Part shown: positions 9,079 through 16,335 of the stretch, piece after piece
Numbering within the stretch: position 1 is the stretch's first letter
Layout: the number at the start of each line of letters is the position of its first letter
Source: Acidaminococcus intestini DSM 21505
Lineage (GTDB): Bacteria > Bacillota > Negativicutes > Acidaminococcales > Acidaminococcaceae
Assembly (NCBI RefSeq): GCF_000425045.1
Contig: NZ_AULA01000018.1
Location: 1-48,309, forward strand
DNA: 48,309 bases
Reading direction: 5' to 3'
Program-made: the position numbers and the translations under genes
The notes under the pieces: model-generated
Databases searched by the model: none
The model's input: the letters and a program-made list of their open reading frames with translations, nothing else
What the model was told of the DNA's origin: nothing

Positions 9079-9164
9079 ATCTGCCTTATTTATCTGCCTC
9101 ATTCTCTTGCTATCTGCCTCATTTCATGCTAAAATGTGGCAGATGATAGAAAAATGAGGGAGAT
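9079..9164. promoter_or_regulatory. Five operator-like repeats around the Fic promoter
   Basis: The 12-base motif ATCTGCCTCATT (or TT variant) occurs as direct copies at 9079-9090, 9092-9103 and 9112-9123. Inverted copies follow at 9133-9144 (AATGTGGCAGAT) and 9153-9164 (AATGAGGGAGAT), each with one mismatch. They bracket the -35/-10 hexamers and the start of the transcript. A binding array for a regulator, probably the Fic protein's own C-terminal winged helix, is inferred. Confidence 0.7.
9107..9135 (+). promoter_or_regulatory. Sigma-70-type promoter of the fic gene
   Basis: TTGCTA at 9107-9112 and TAAAAT at 9130-9135 are separated by 17 bases, and a TG lies one base before the -10 (extended -10). 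The start point would be near 9142, leaving a short leader to the ATG at 9169. Two operator-like repeats overlap or touch it. Confidence 0.7.
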
Positions 9165-9168
9165 TTTT

Positions 9169-10218
9169 ATGCGGACATTTAACTACTCGCAGGAAATACA
9201 AAATTTACTGACACCTGAGATCGTCCAGCTTCTCACCTGTATCCATGAACACAAGGGACGGCAGGATTTATTTCTGGAAGCGAATACAGACGAACTAAAA
9301 ACGCTGGTAGACGTTGCCATGATCCAGAGTACAGGGGCTTCCAACCGTATTGAGGGAATACGCACCAGTGACAAGCGATTAGAAGCACTGGTCAGCCAAA
9401 AAGCTAAACCGCATAATCGGTCTGAACAGGAAATTGCTGGATATCGTGAAGTACTCGCCTTGATTCATGAAAATCATGACTATATTTCTCCTGTTCCTAA
9501 TGTCATCAGACAGCTCCATCGGGACCTGTACGCTTATTCGACAGGAGCTATAGGAGGAGACTATAAAAATGCAGATAACGTAATTGCAGAAACAGACGCA
9601 CAAGGGCATCAAAAGGTAAGGTTTATCCCCGTTCCTGCCTTTCAGACAGCTGACGCTATGGATTCTTTATGTCAATCGTTCCAGAATGCCTGGCAGGAAA
9701 ACATAATGGATAAATTGTTGCTGACTCCCATGTTCATTCTGGATTTTCTCTGCATTCATCCATTCAATGACGGAAACGGACGGATGAGCCGACTTCTGAC
9801 ACTCCTTCTTTTATATCGTGCCGGCTACATCGTCGGGAAATACATCAGCCTGGAAATGCTGATTGAAAAAACGAAAACCACTTACTACGAAGCTCTTCAG
9901 GCAAGTTCTTCCGGCTGGCACGAAAACCAAAACACCTATGCGCCTTTTGTGAAATATTATTTGGGCATCATCATAAAAGCATATGATGAATTCGAAGATC
10001 GGATCCAATATCTGGTAACCAGAAAGATTTCCAAGCCAGACCGGATCAAAGCCATCATTTCCCAGACACTAGGAAAAATCAGCAAAAAAGATCTGATGGA
10101 ACGCTGCCCAGATATCAGCCAGGGAACCATAGAACGCACTTTGTCCAGTCTAGTAAAAGAGGGCTATATCATCAAAGTCGGCTCTGGTCCGGCCACAGCA
10201 TACATCCGCAAGCGCTAA
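9169..10218 (+). CDS. Fic family protein with C-terminal winged helix
   Basis: The 349-residue protein carries the Fic active site HPFNDGNGRMSR at about residues 197-208 (matching HPFx[D/E]GNGRxxR), so it should transfer AMP or a related group from a nucleotide to a protein hydroxyl. An inhibitory-helix motif, S58-NRI-E62-G63, fits [S/T]xxxE[G/N], here N-terminal (class II). The last ~65 residues look like a winged helix-turn-helix (LGKISKKDLMERC...TIERTLSSLVKEGYI). ATG at 9169 follows GGGAG; an upstream in-frame ATG at 9136 lies inside the predicted promoter. It lies against the phage direction as a cargo gene and ends 18 bases from the convergent chaperone frame. Host target is unknown. Confidence 0.92.
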   Translation: MRTFNYSQEIQNLLTPEIVQLLTCIHEHKGRQDLFLEANTDELKTLVDVAMIQSTGASNRIEGIRTSDKRLEALVSQKAKPHNRSEQEIAGYREVLALIHENHDYISPVPNVIRQLHRDLYAYSTGAIGGDYKNADNVIAETDAQGHQKVRFIPVPAFQTADAMDSLCQSFQNAWQENIMDKLLLTPMFILDFLCIHPFNDGNGRMSRLLTLLLLYRAGYIVGKYISLEMLIEKTKTTYYEALQASSSGWHENQNTYAPFVKYYLGIIIKAYDEFEDRIQYLVTRKISKPDRIKAIISQTLGKISKKDLMERCPDISQGTIERTLSSLVKEGYIIKVGSGPATAYIRKR

Positions 10219-10236
10219 AAAGAACAGCAGACTACA

Positions 10237-10410
10237 CTATTTTTGGGCCTGCTTTTTCTTTTCCCTTTCTTCCATCTCATACCGGATAAAAGCGTACAGC
10301 ACCTGCCGTTCACCGTATCCCAGTTTCATGACCGCTGACGGCAGCAGGTGATGCTCCCGGAACAGGAGATACATCGCCTGCACTTCGCCATCGGTCTGAA
10401 TCAGTTTTTT
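10237..10410 (-). CDS. Tail assembly chaperone, frameshifted extension (XkdO/gpT-like)
   Basis: This frame is open directly from the slippery heptamer and encodes about 55 residues (LIQTDGEVQAMYLLFREHH...), ending in a Lys-rich tail. It has no convincing ribosome site of its own, and it begins exactly where the -1 shift would enter it. Expected product is a fusion of about 193 residues made together with the shorter chaperone; both forms bind the tape measure protein during tail assembly in lambda-like and PBSX-like phages. It stops at a TAG just short of the convergent fic gene. Confidence 0.8.
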   Translation of the reverse strand, partial: KKLIQTDGEVQAMYLLFREHHLLPSAVMKLGYGERQVLYAFIRYEMEEREKKKQAQK

Positions 10411-10817
10411 ACGGCTTTGTCTGCCTTTTCCTGGGTCGTATAGCCGTTGAGTTCTGTAATCTGTGCCGTAAGGTCGGCAATCTCTCCGGCCAGGAAGAGC
10501 TTGCGAATGATGTCACCAGGGAGTACAACTCCGAATTTTTCCAGCAGGTCCTTGTTCTTGAGATCCGGGTCTGCAATCCCCGCCAGGAGCGTCTGCGTCT
10601 GCATCTGATAAATGTCGATGTTATCGGCGCTGCCGTTGGTGAAATCCACGGCCATCTTCTGGATATCCGCATAGCGTTCCGGGTCGATGGCCCGGAGCGT
10701 GATGACAAAATCGAACCCGAACAGCTTCGAGAGCCGTTCCATCTTCACTTTCTTTTCAGGCCGTTCGGCCAGCTTGTTCACTACATCTGCTTTCAGCAGT
10801 CGGTCTACCATATTCAT
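10401..10817 (-). CDS. Tail assembly chaperone (XkdN-like)
   Basis: The 138-residue protein resembles phage tail chaperones of the XkdN type (helical, 'MVDRLLKADVVNKLAERPEKK', 'FVITLRAIDPERYADIQKM', a C-terminal 'ADLTAQITELNGYT'). It lies between the tail tube gene and the tape measure gene, the standard place. Its last codons are GTA AAA AAC TGA, so the stop codon follows the heptamer A AAA AAC directly. This is the short form; the long form reads into the next frame. Confidence 0.87.
   Translation of the reverse strand: MNMVDRLLKADVVNKLAERPEKKVKMERLSKLFGFDFVITLRAIDPERYADIQKMAVDFTNGSADNIDIYQMQTQTLLAGIADPDLKNKDLLEKFGVVLPGDIIRKLFLAGEIADLTAQITELNGYTTQEKADKAVKN
10404..10410 (-). other. -1 ribosomal frameshift site A AAA AAC
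   Basis: On the minus strand the bases 10410-10404 read A AAA AAC in the zero frame, followed immediately by a TGA stop. This is a canonical X XXY YYZ slippery heptamer. After a -1 slip translation continues in the open frame to 10237. No strong downstream pseudoknot was folded by eye. Confidence 0.8.
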
Positions 10818-10830
10818 CTGCTTGTTCTCC

Positions 10831-11259
10831 TTATGCTAAATCCAAGAGGTCCCAGTCCGAGAAGGTGAAGCTGTAGCTTTCTTCGCCCATCTTGTCCACT
10901 TCCCAGTCAGCCAGGATCAGGCTGTCAAAGGTCGCGTCCTTGATGACGATGCGCTCGCTGCCGATGGCATCCTTGTCATCCAGAACAGAGACGATGGTCA
11001 CGACAGTCTGCCTGCCCGCCTTGATGTTGTCGTTCATCTTCCGAACCATGTAGCTCGACACCTTATGCAGCTTCAGCTGGCCTTTGCAGTCGTAGCCTGT
11101 GACCTTGTAGCCCTTGCCTACATGGCGGAGCATCTTCACTTCTTCCTTGGTCAGTGTGACCTCGGCCTTAAACGCCGTTGCTTCGGCCATGAGGTCGCCG
11201 TCGATATACAGGTCAGCATACTTGCCGTTCATGACCCGTTTGGCTTCCATACTGTTCAT
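10831..11259 (-). CDS. Tail tube (core) protein, XkdM-like
   Basis: The 142-residue protein has the tube-protein outline: 'GKYADLYIDGDLMAEATAFKAEVTL' at the start, a central 'GYKVTGYDCKGQLKLHKVSS', and a C-terminal 'EESYSFTFSDWDLLDLA'. It polymerises inside the contractile sheath. Position between the sheath gene and the tail chaperone is standard. Ribosome site GAGGAGGTGAAG is strong, as for an abundant structural protein. Confidence 0.9.
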   Translation of the reverse strand: MNSMEAKRVMNGKYADLYIDGDLMAEATAFKAEVTLTKEEVKMLRHVGKGYKVTGYDCKGQLKLHKVSSYMVRKMNDNIKAGRQTVVTIVSVLDDKDAIGSERIVIKDATFDSLILADWEVDKMGEESYSFTFSDWDLLDLA

Positions 11260-11273
11260 CCGGCTTCACCTCC

Positions 11274-12356
11274 TCAGATATTGATGGTAATCGTCACGTC
11301 TTCCATGGCATCCAGCAGCGATGCCTTGACGGCGATGAACACATTGCTGCCGATATTGGCCAGCTTTATGTCCATATCGGACATGTCTGCCAGTTCCGCC
11401 TTGGTGTATTTGCCGTTGGATTCCAGCCATATCTTCGTGGATTCCACATCGATATAGGCTGTGTTCTGGTCCTGTTCCAGCAGCCCTTCCTGGGCCAGCT
11501 GGTCAAGATATCCCTGGATGGCCGTCACCAGGAGGCAGCGGTTCGCATAGCTGTTGGCGTACTTCCCGAGGTAATGGTCCTGGGCCGTCGTGCGGATGTC
11601 ATCGTGCATCATGTCCATCAGGTCCACGAGCTTGATTTTCTGGAAGCTCGTCCCCTTGTCCTGGACGGTGGTCACCAGGGAGTTGATGCCCCGGGCCAGT
11701 TTCACCTTTTCACCGTCAAAGAAGAAGAACAGCTTCCCTGCTCCGGCCATGGTGTCCATTTCCTCTTTCGTCCACACATCGCAGCCGATGACTTCCGACA
11801 GCGGCGCGTAGGTGCAGGAAATCGTCATGGGCGTCCCGGCGATGATGCCGGCAATGCGGCTGCAGTACTGGGCCGTCGTATAGGTCTTGCTCTTCGTGCG
11901 GATGGTCTTGTTGACGAAGTTGATGACCCCTTCCGTATCCGCCGTACAGTCTGGCAGGACGGCCTTGATCATCTTGTCTTTATTGGTACGCATCCCTTTG
12001 ACCCAGGTGGCGATGGTATCGATGTGCGACGTTCCGATGTCCGGGATGACCAGGTAGTCGAAGCGCTTGTTCTCGATGACCTTCAGGATATCCGTATAGT
12101 CCTCGGCTTCACTGCTGATGATTTCGGCGATGACCTTCTTCGGGCTGTTCACATAGCCCCGGAGCGCCAGTTCCAGCTGCTCCCGGTTGCTGTCGGACAG
12201 TTCCTTGGGGATGTCATCTGCCGTATACAGATTCACTTCCGTCACCGAAGGCAGGGTCTCTTCCTTCAGGATCATGAGGACAATGCCGCGCTCACTGCGC
12301 TCGATGGCACTGATACCTTTTTCCTTGAACACGACATTAATGGATGGCATTTTCAT
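11274..12356 (-). CDS. Contractile tail sheath protein (XkdK-like)
   Basis: The 360-residue protein matches myophage sheath proteins: an N-terminal segment typical of the PBSX sheath ('GISAIERSERGIVLMIL'), a central domain with 'RFDYLVIPDIG...IATWVKGMR' and the C-terminal conserved part ('NRCLLVTAIQGYLDQL', 'DIKLANIGSNVFIAVKASLLDAMEDVTITI'). It proves that the tail is contractile although the head genes are HK97-like. Ribosome site AAAGGAG; overlap of 20 bases with the previous gene. Confidence 0.93.
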   Translation of the reverse strand: MKMPSINVVFKEKGISAIERSERGIVLMILKEETLPSVTEVNLYTADDIPKELSDSNREQLELALRGYVNSPKKVIAEIISSEAEDYTDILKVIENKRFDYLVIPDIGTSHIDTIATWVKGMRTNKDKMIKAVLPDCTADTEGVINFVNKTIRTKSKTYTTAQYCSRIAGIIAGTPMTISCTYAPLSEVIGCDVWTKEEMDTMAGAGKLFFFFDGEKVKLARGINSLVTTVQDKGTSFQKIKLVDLMDMMHDDIRTTAQDHYLGKYANSYANRCLLVTAIQGYLDQLAQEGLLEQDQNTAYIDVESTKIWLESNGKYTKAELADMSDMDIKLANIGSNVFIAVKASLLDAMEDVTITINI

Positions 12357-12801
12357 ATTTCGTTGTCTCCTTTCCCCGATACCGCTGATGCAGCACTTTC
12401 ATCCGTTCGGCTGCTTCCGTTTCATCGGCAGAATCATAGTACTGGACGGTCAGCGTCAGCCGGCCGCCGTCGTTGTCGGCACCGATGAGTTCCTCGTTCA
12501 TCGAGCGGACAGCAAAAAACCTGTCCTGGACGGCAATCCCGTCACGGAACAGGTCTTCTGCAGCAGCCAGCACTTCATAGATGGATGCGCTGGCCGTCTG
12601 CTTCTGCGGTATATAGGTGATGTACATATCCGTATCCCGGTACACCTCCTTGCAGCTCTGGGGCGAAGCCACCGTCATCGTCTTCAGGAAAAACGCTGGC
12701 GGACGGAACCCTTCCTTCACTTCCTGCAGATACACGGGATACGGGAACCGTTCCTTCAGCTTCTGCTGTATGGCCTGCAGGATGTCGATGTCATGGATCA
12801 T
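12337..12801 (-). CDS. Tail terminator / minor tail protein (DUF6838-like)
   Basis: A 154-residue protein with a helical start ('DIDILQAIQQKLKERFPYPVYLQEVKEGFRPPAFFLKTM') and strands, matching small proteins placed between gp10-type joining proteins and the sheath in PBSX-like clusters. That position is taken by the tail terminator, which caps tube growth. The last codons overlap the sheath gene. Family name is from memory of the pattern, so moderate certainty. Confidence 0.78.
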   Translation of the reverse strand: MIHDIDILQAIQQKLKERFPYPVYLQEVKEGFRPPAFFLKTMTVASPQSCKEVYRDTDMYITYIPQKQTASASIYEVLAAAEDLFRDGIAVQDRFFAVRSMNEELIGADNDGGRLTLTVQYYDSADETEAAERMKVLHQRYRGKETTKYENAIH

Positions 12802-13217
12802 GTGCCGCCTGCTTTCTTCAGGAGCTTCTTCGCCAGTTTCTCCAGGCCCGGCTGCAATTCCCGGGCTTCAAAGGCCTTGACGGATTTCTCCGTATAATGC
12901 TGGCCTTCATAATAGCCAACGGTCCTGCTGCCCGGCGTTTTCTTGACATGGCCGTTATTGAGCAGGTGATGGACCGGGTGCCGGTTGACCAGTTCATAGG
13001 TCAGCTCCGAGCCGTTATAGCCTTCCACCTTGTGCTTCCAGCCTTTCTTCAGCTTGCCCGTGCTGCCTTCCGGCGTGTTCTTCACGCACTCCTTCCTGAG
13101 CTTGTTGCCAATCGTCACCAGGCCCTTTTCAGCAGTGCCGGGAAACTCTTCAATGACAGAAAGCAGTTTTTCCGAAAGGTCATCCAATCCTTTGACCTCA
13201 AAGTCACTTCCGCTCAT
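12798..13217 (-). CDS. HK97 gp10-like head-tail joining protein
   Basis: The 139-residue protein shows the gp10 family pattern: 'VKGLDDLSEKL', a helix, 'KNTPEGSTGKLKKGWK' (the T-P-x-x-T-G-x-L motif), and 'RHPVHHLLNNGH...YTEKSVKA'. These proteins join head connector and tail. Four-base overlap with the next gene and 14-base overlap with the head closure gene mark a tight late operon. Confidence 0.88.
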   Translation of the reverse strand: MSGSDFEVKGLDDLSEKLLSVIEEFPGTAEKGLVTIGNKLRKECVKNTPEGSTGKLKKGWKHKVEGYNGSELTYELVNRHPVHHLLNNGHVKKTPGSRTVGYYEGQHYTEKSVKAFEARELQPGLEKLAKKLLKKAGGT

Positions 13218-13545
13218 TGTCCGTCCCCCTCACTTCTTCCGTGCAGTACAGTTCCAGGGCTTCGTGGCGCATGTACGGGTCCACGATGGTGTCGATGTCG
13301 TACAGGTGATTCTGGTACTTCACCTTCATGTCGTGAGTAACGCCCGGTCGCCAGCGGATGGTAATCTTGCTGTACTCCGTGTCCGCCTTGCGTTCTATCT
13401 CATAGAACACTTTGCCCCGGGCAGGCTCGATGGATGCCCAGCAGCGGTACACCACGACGTCGGTCTGGGTGTCGAAGCCGTATGCATCCGTTGCCGCCTG
13501 CTTCCCCAGGATTTCAATCCGTTTGTTCAAAAGCCCGGTCTTCAT
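13204..13545 (-). CDS. Phage head closure protein (gp16/gp5-like)
   Basis: A short (~113 aa) beta-barrel-like protein: 'LLNKRIEILGKQ', 'WASIEPARGKVFYEIERKADTEYSKITIRWRPGVT', and 'DIDTIVDPYMRHEALELYCTE'. The pattern is standard for the head closure family (SPP1 gp16). I chose the ATG at 13545, 7 bases after AAAGGGGG; an in-frame ATG two codons upstream lies too near the ribosome site. Confidence 0.88.
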   Translation of the reverse strand: MKTGLLNKRIEILGKQAATDAYGFDTQTDVVVYRCWASIEPARGKVFYEIERKADTEYSKITIRWRPGVTHDMKVKYQNHLYDIDTIVDPYMRHEALELYCTEEVRGTDNERK

Positions 13546-13558
13546 GGGCATCCCCCTT

Positions 13559-13840
13559 TCAAAAACAGCTCCGCCGCACCCCGAACAGCAGCCACCGCAG
13601 CCGCTTCAGCAGACCGGAATAATCGGCTTCTTCCCGATGCTCGTACAAAAAGGCGGCGGCATATAGGATGGCTTCATGGAACACGACGGGATTCTCTTCG
13701 GCATCCGCTTCCTCGCAGCGGGCCAGGTCCAGGCACAAGGCCTGGGCCGTTTCCAGGGAAGACAGGATGACGTCATCATTGGACGTATCACCCTCATCAA
13801 TCCGCAGATATTCCCTGGCTTCTTCCAGGCTGACCAGCAT
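13559..13840 (-). CDS. Head-tail connector protein (gp6-like, DNA-packaging adaptor)
   Basis: The 93-residue protein starts 'MLVSLEEAREYLRIDEGDTSNDDVILSSLETAQ', the hallmark of gp6/gp15-type adaptors that bind the portal ring from below. It is set directly after the capsid gene (3-base gap) and before the closure protein. Length is normal. Confidence 0.9.
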   Translation of the reverse strand: MLVSLEEAREYLRIDEGDTSNDDVILSSLETAQALCLDLARCEEADAEENPVVFHEAILYAAAFLYEHREEADYSGLLKRLRWLLFGVRRSCF

Positions 13841-13843
13841 GGC

Positions 13844-15034
13844 TTATCCCTTCGCCTTCATCTCCAGGGCCTTGACCGATTCCTTCAGCATCAGCATGCC
13901 ATCGACGCGCTGGCTTGCGAGGAAGCCAATCTGGCCGTTGGCGGCATACAGTTCGTTGAGACGCTTGAAGGAGCGGTATTCCCGGTCGGCAATCCAGTAG
14001 TAGCTGAAATCGCCGAAGAGCATGGGACGGTTGCCGGCCGCCAGTTCCGGGGCAAAGGATGTGCTGTAGCAGGGACGGTTCAGGATGGTATCCGGTGTCC
14101 CGGCCGTGACGGACGGCTGCCAGATGTAGTTGCCGTTGTTGTCTTTGATTTTGCGCAGGGCCTTGATTGTAGCGTCGTTCAGAAGCCATACGGCCTTGCG
14201 GCGGTACGGGATACGAAGGGAGTGATACAGGTCGATGACATCATCAAAGGTAATAGATGCGCCATTGGCCGTCACGCCCAATTCCGCAGACGGAAATACA
14301 CCGGTCGGCTTGTTCCTCCCATCGCCGATGAGGAAGGCTTCTTCTTCCTTCGTGCCGATACGGCGGGCGAATTCGCCGGCGATATAGCTTTCCAGGTCGA
14401 AGACGCTGTCATTCAGGAGTTCTTCCGACACACGGATAGCCGTCCCCAGCTTGTACGCCCCGATGGACTGCTGGCCGAAGGTATCCTGGCTATCCGGGTA
14501 GAGGCCATTCTCTTCCATCCAGGATGCTTCGCCATGTCCCGTCACGACGGGAATCTTGCGGTCGCCGCTGGTATGGATGACCGTCGCCAGGCTGCGGAAG
14601 AAGTTCTCTTCCTGAAGCTTGTCGATGAGCTGATGTTCGAATTCATCCGGCACCAGGTAGCCGCCATCGGCATCCGTGCCCACGCTCAGGGCGTTCTGTA
14701 CATCGATGAAGTTCTTATGGCGGATGCTGTCCCAGAAGGCTTTCTGGTAAGCCATGGATGCACGGCCTTTCTTTTCCGGCACCTGGTTCCTGGCACCGGG
14801 CTGTTCCGTGATGGGAGAAGATGTCGGCTGGGCCAGCTGGGCATCGAGCTGCTGCTGGCGTTCCAGGCGGTCGATTTCCTTGCCCAGGTTCACTACATCC
14901 GCTTCAATCTTGTCGTACCGGGCCGCGTCCTCTGCCGATACCATGCCGTTCTCATCGCGGGCCGTATCCAGGAAGGCTTTCGCCGCATCCCAGAGGTTCT
15001 TGCGCTTCTCGCGCAGTGCTAAAATCGTATCCAT
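13844..15034 (-). CDS. HK97-fold major capsid protein
   Basis: The 396-residue protein has an N-terminal helical scaffolding (delta) region of ~100 residues with coiled coil ('KIEADVVNLGKEIDRLERQQQLDAQL'). The HK97 core begins near 'AYQKAFWDSIRHK...ALSVGTDADGGYLVPDEF' and continues with 'EEEAFLIGDGRNKPTGVF', a family signature. The delta region is expected to be removed by the protease encoded just upstream. Ribosome site AGGAGGACAAGC. Confidence 0.95.
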   Translation of the reverse strand: MDTILALREKRKNLWDAAKAFLDTARDENGMVSAEDAARYDKIEADVVNLGKEIDRLERQQQLDAQLAQPTSSPITEQPGARNQVPEKKGRASMAYQKAFWDSIRHKNFIDVQNALSVGTDADGGYLVPDEFEHQLIDKLQEENFFRSLATVIHTSGDRKIPVVTGHGEASWMEENGLYPDSQDTFGQQSIGAYKLGTAIRVSEELLNDSVFDLESYIAGEFARRIGTKEEEAFLIGDGRNKPTGVFPSAELGVTANGASITFDDVIDLYHSLRIPYRRKAVWLLNDATIKALRKIKDNNGNYIWQPSVTAGTPDTILNRPCYSTSFAPELAAGNRPMLFGDFSYYWIADREYRSFKRLNELYAANGQIGFLASQRVDGMLMLKESVKALEMKAKG

Positions 15035-15050
15035 TATGCTTGTCCTCCTG

Positions 15051-15755
15051 TCAATGAATGAGCAATGCCAGCCGCTTTTCGAGATTTGCGGCTGGCACTT
15101 TCTGCAAGGGTTTCTTGGGGTTCAGTTTCTGTACAAAGGAATTCGTCACCGTGACCGGACTGTACAGCATGGCTTCCGGCTGCTGTTCCCCGTCTTCCTG
15201 GTCAAACAGGATTTCATCGGCAAAGCCCAGTTCCACGGCTTTGCGGGCATTGAGCCAGGTCTCGTCATCCATCATATGAGCAATCTTCGTGCGGGCCAGG
15301 CCGCTCTTGATTTCATAGGCATTGATGATGCTTTCCTTGACCTCGCTCAGCATGCCGATGGTCTTTTCCATCTCAGCCTTGTCCCCGTAAGCCATGGTCG
15401 CCGGATTGTGGATCATCAGGATGGCCACCGGCGACATGCAGACCTTCGTTCCGGCCATGGCAATGACGGAAGCCGCTGAAGCCGCCAGGCCGTCAATCTT
15501 GACGGTGACGTTCCCAGGATAATCCATGAGCATGTTATAAATCTGGGCAGCAGCAAAACAGTCACCGCCCGGGCTGTTGATCCAGAGGGTGATATCGCCG
15601 CTACCCGCGTTCAGTTCATCCTTGAACGCCTTCGGGGTCACTTCATCGCCCCACCAGGTCTCGTCCGAAATCTGTCCGTCCAGGTACAGCGTCCGTTCGC
15701 TGTCAAAGGCATCGTGGGCAACATTTGTCACCCATCTCCAAAATTTATGTTTCAT
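15051..15755 (-). CDS. ClpP-like head maturation protease
   Basis: The 234-residue protein is a ClpP-fold serine protease: 'DITLWINSPGGDCFAAAQIYNML', the nucleophile Ser in 'GLAASAASVIAMAG', the His in 'MIHNPA', and a late Asp-bearing stretch. It processes capsid and scaffold in HK97-like assembly. ATG at 15755 follows AAGGGAG and overlaps the portal stop codon by 11 bases. Order portal-protease-capsid is standard. Confidence 0.93.
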   Translation of the reverse strand: MKHKFWRWVTNVAHDAFDSERTLYLDGQISDETWWGDEVTPKAFKDELNAGSGDITLWINSPGGDCFAAAQIYNMLMDYPGNVTVKIDGLAASAASVIAMAGTKVCMSPVAILMIHNPATMAYGDKAEMEKTIGMLSEVKESIINAYEIKSGLARTKIAHMMDDETWLNARKAVELGFADEILFDQEDGEQQPEAMLYSPVTVTNSFVQKLNPKKPLQKVPAANLEKRLALLIH

Positions 15756-16230
15756 TCGTTTCTCCCTTCTGGGCAAAGGCCCCGGCGTCCTTGAGCTTGG
15801 TCATGCTGCCGTTCACCAGGTACAGGTTGCCGCCTTCCTCATCTGGCACAGGGTTCATGTCTTCCATCTCCCGGATATCGTTGGCGGACAGCCAGCCGTT
15901 CTGCCGACCGATGCTGTACCCGGTCATGCGGCTCTCGTAGTCGCCGCGCAAGAGGCCGTTCACGTTGAACTTCAGGAAATACTGCTTTTTCTCTTCCGGC
16001 AGGAACAGGGCTTTCTGCATGGCCTGCTCCCAGCGGATAACCCATGGGTCCAGAGTGTATTTCACAAATTCCATGGACTGTTGCTCGATGTTATTGAAGG
16101 AACTTTTCTCCAGGTCGCCAATCATGTGTGGCGGGATGCGGTAGAGCCGGGCAATCTCATCGAGCTGGAACTTCCGCGTTTCCAGGAACTGTGCTTCTTC
16201 CGGCGGGATGCCGATCTGCTGGTACTTCAT
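15745..16230 (-). CDS. Portal protein, exon 2 (C-terminal 161 residues)
   Basis: The exon starts MKYQQIGIPPEEAQFLETRKF, a conserved inner stretch of HK97-type portals, and ends GETNET. On its own it has no usable start or ribosome site at 16230, because it is the downstream exon of a split gene. Joining 18691-19461 to 15745-16230 gives an unbroken 418-residue portal, with the join reading VLEEG|MKYQQ. The portal forms the dodecameric DNA gate at one head vertex. Confidence 0.9.
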   Translation of the reverse strand: MKYQQIGIPPEEAQFLETRKFQLDEIARLYRIPPHMIGDLEKSSFNNIEQQSMEFVKYTLDPWVIRWEQAMQKALFLPEEKKQYFLKFNVNGLLRGDYESRMTGYSIGRQNGWLSANDIREMEDMNPVPDEEGGNLYLVNGSMTKLKDAGAFAQKGETNET

Positions 16231-16290
16231 GTAGAGTAGGCAAGTGCCGCCGTGCATTGTTTCCAATGTCGGTTTGCACAAGCCTCTCCC

Positions 16291-16325
16291 CAAACCGTGC
16301 TTACACCTCTCGATGTACACGGCTT
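16291..16325 (-). ncRNA. Group II intron domain V
   Basis: The minus-strand run AGCCGTGTACA ... TGTAAGCACGGTT folds into the domain V hairpin: AGCCGTG pairs with CACGGTT, TACA with TGTA, with a two-base AG bulge and a GAGA loop. It carries the catalytic AGC triad. Confidence 0.85.
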
Positions 16326-16335
16326 TCCATTTACA

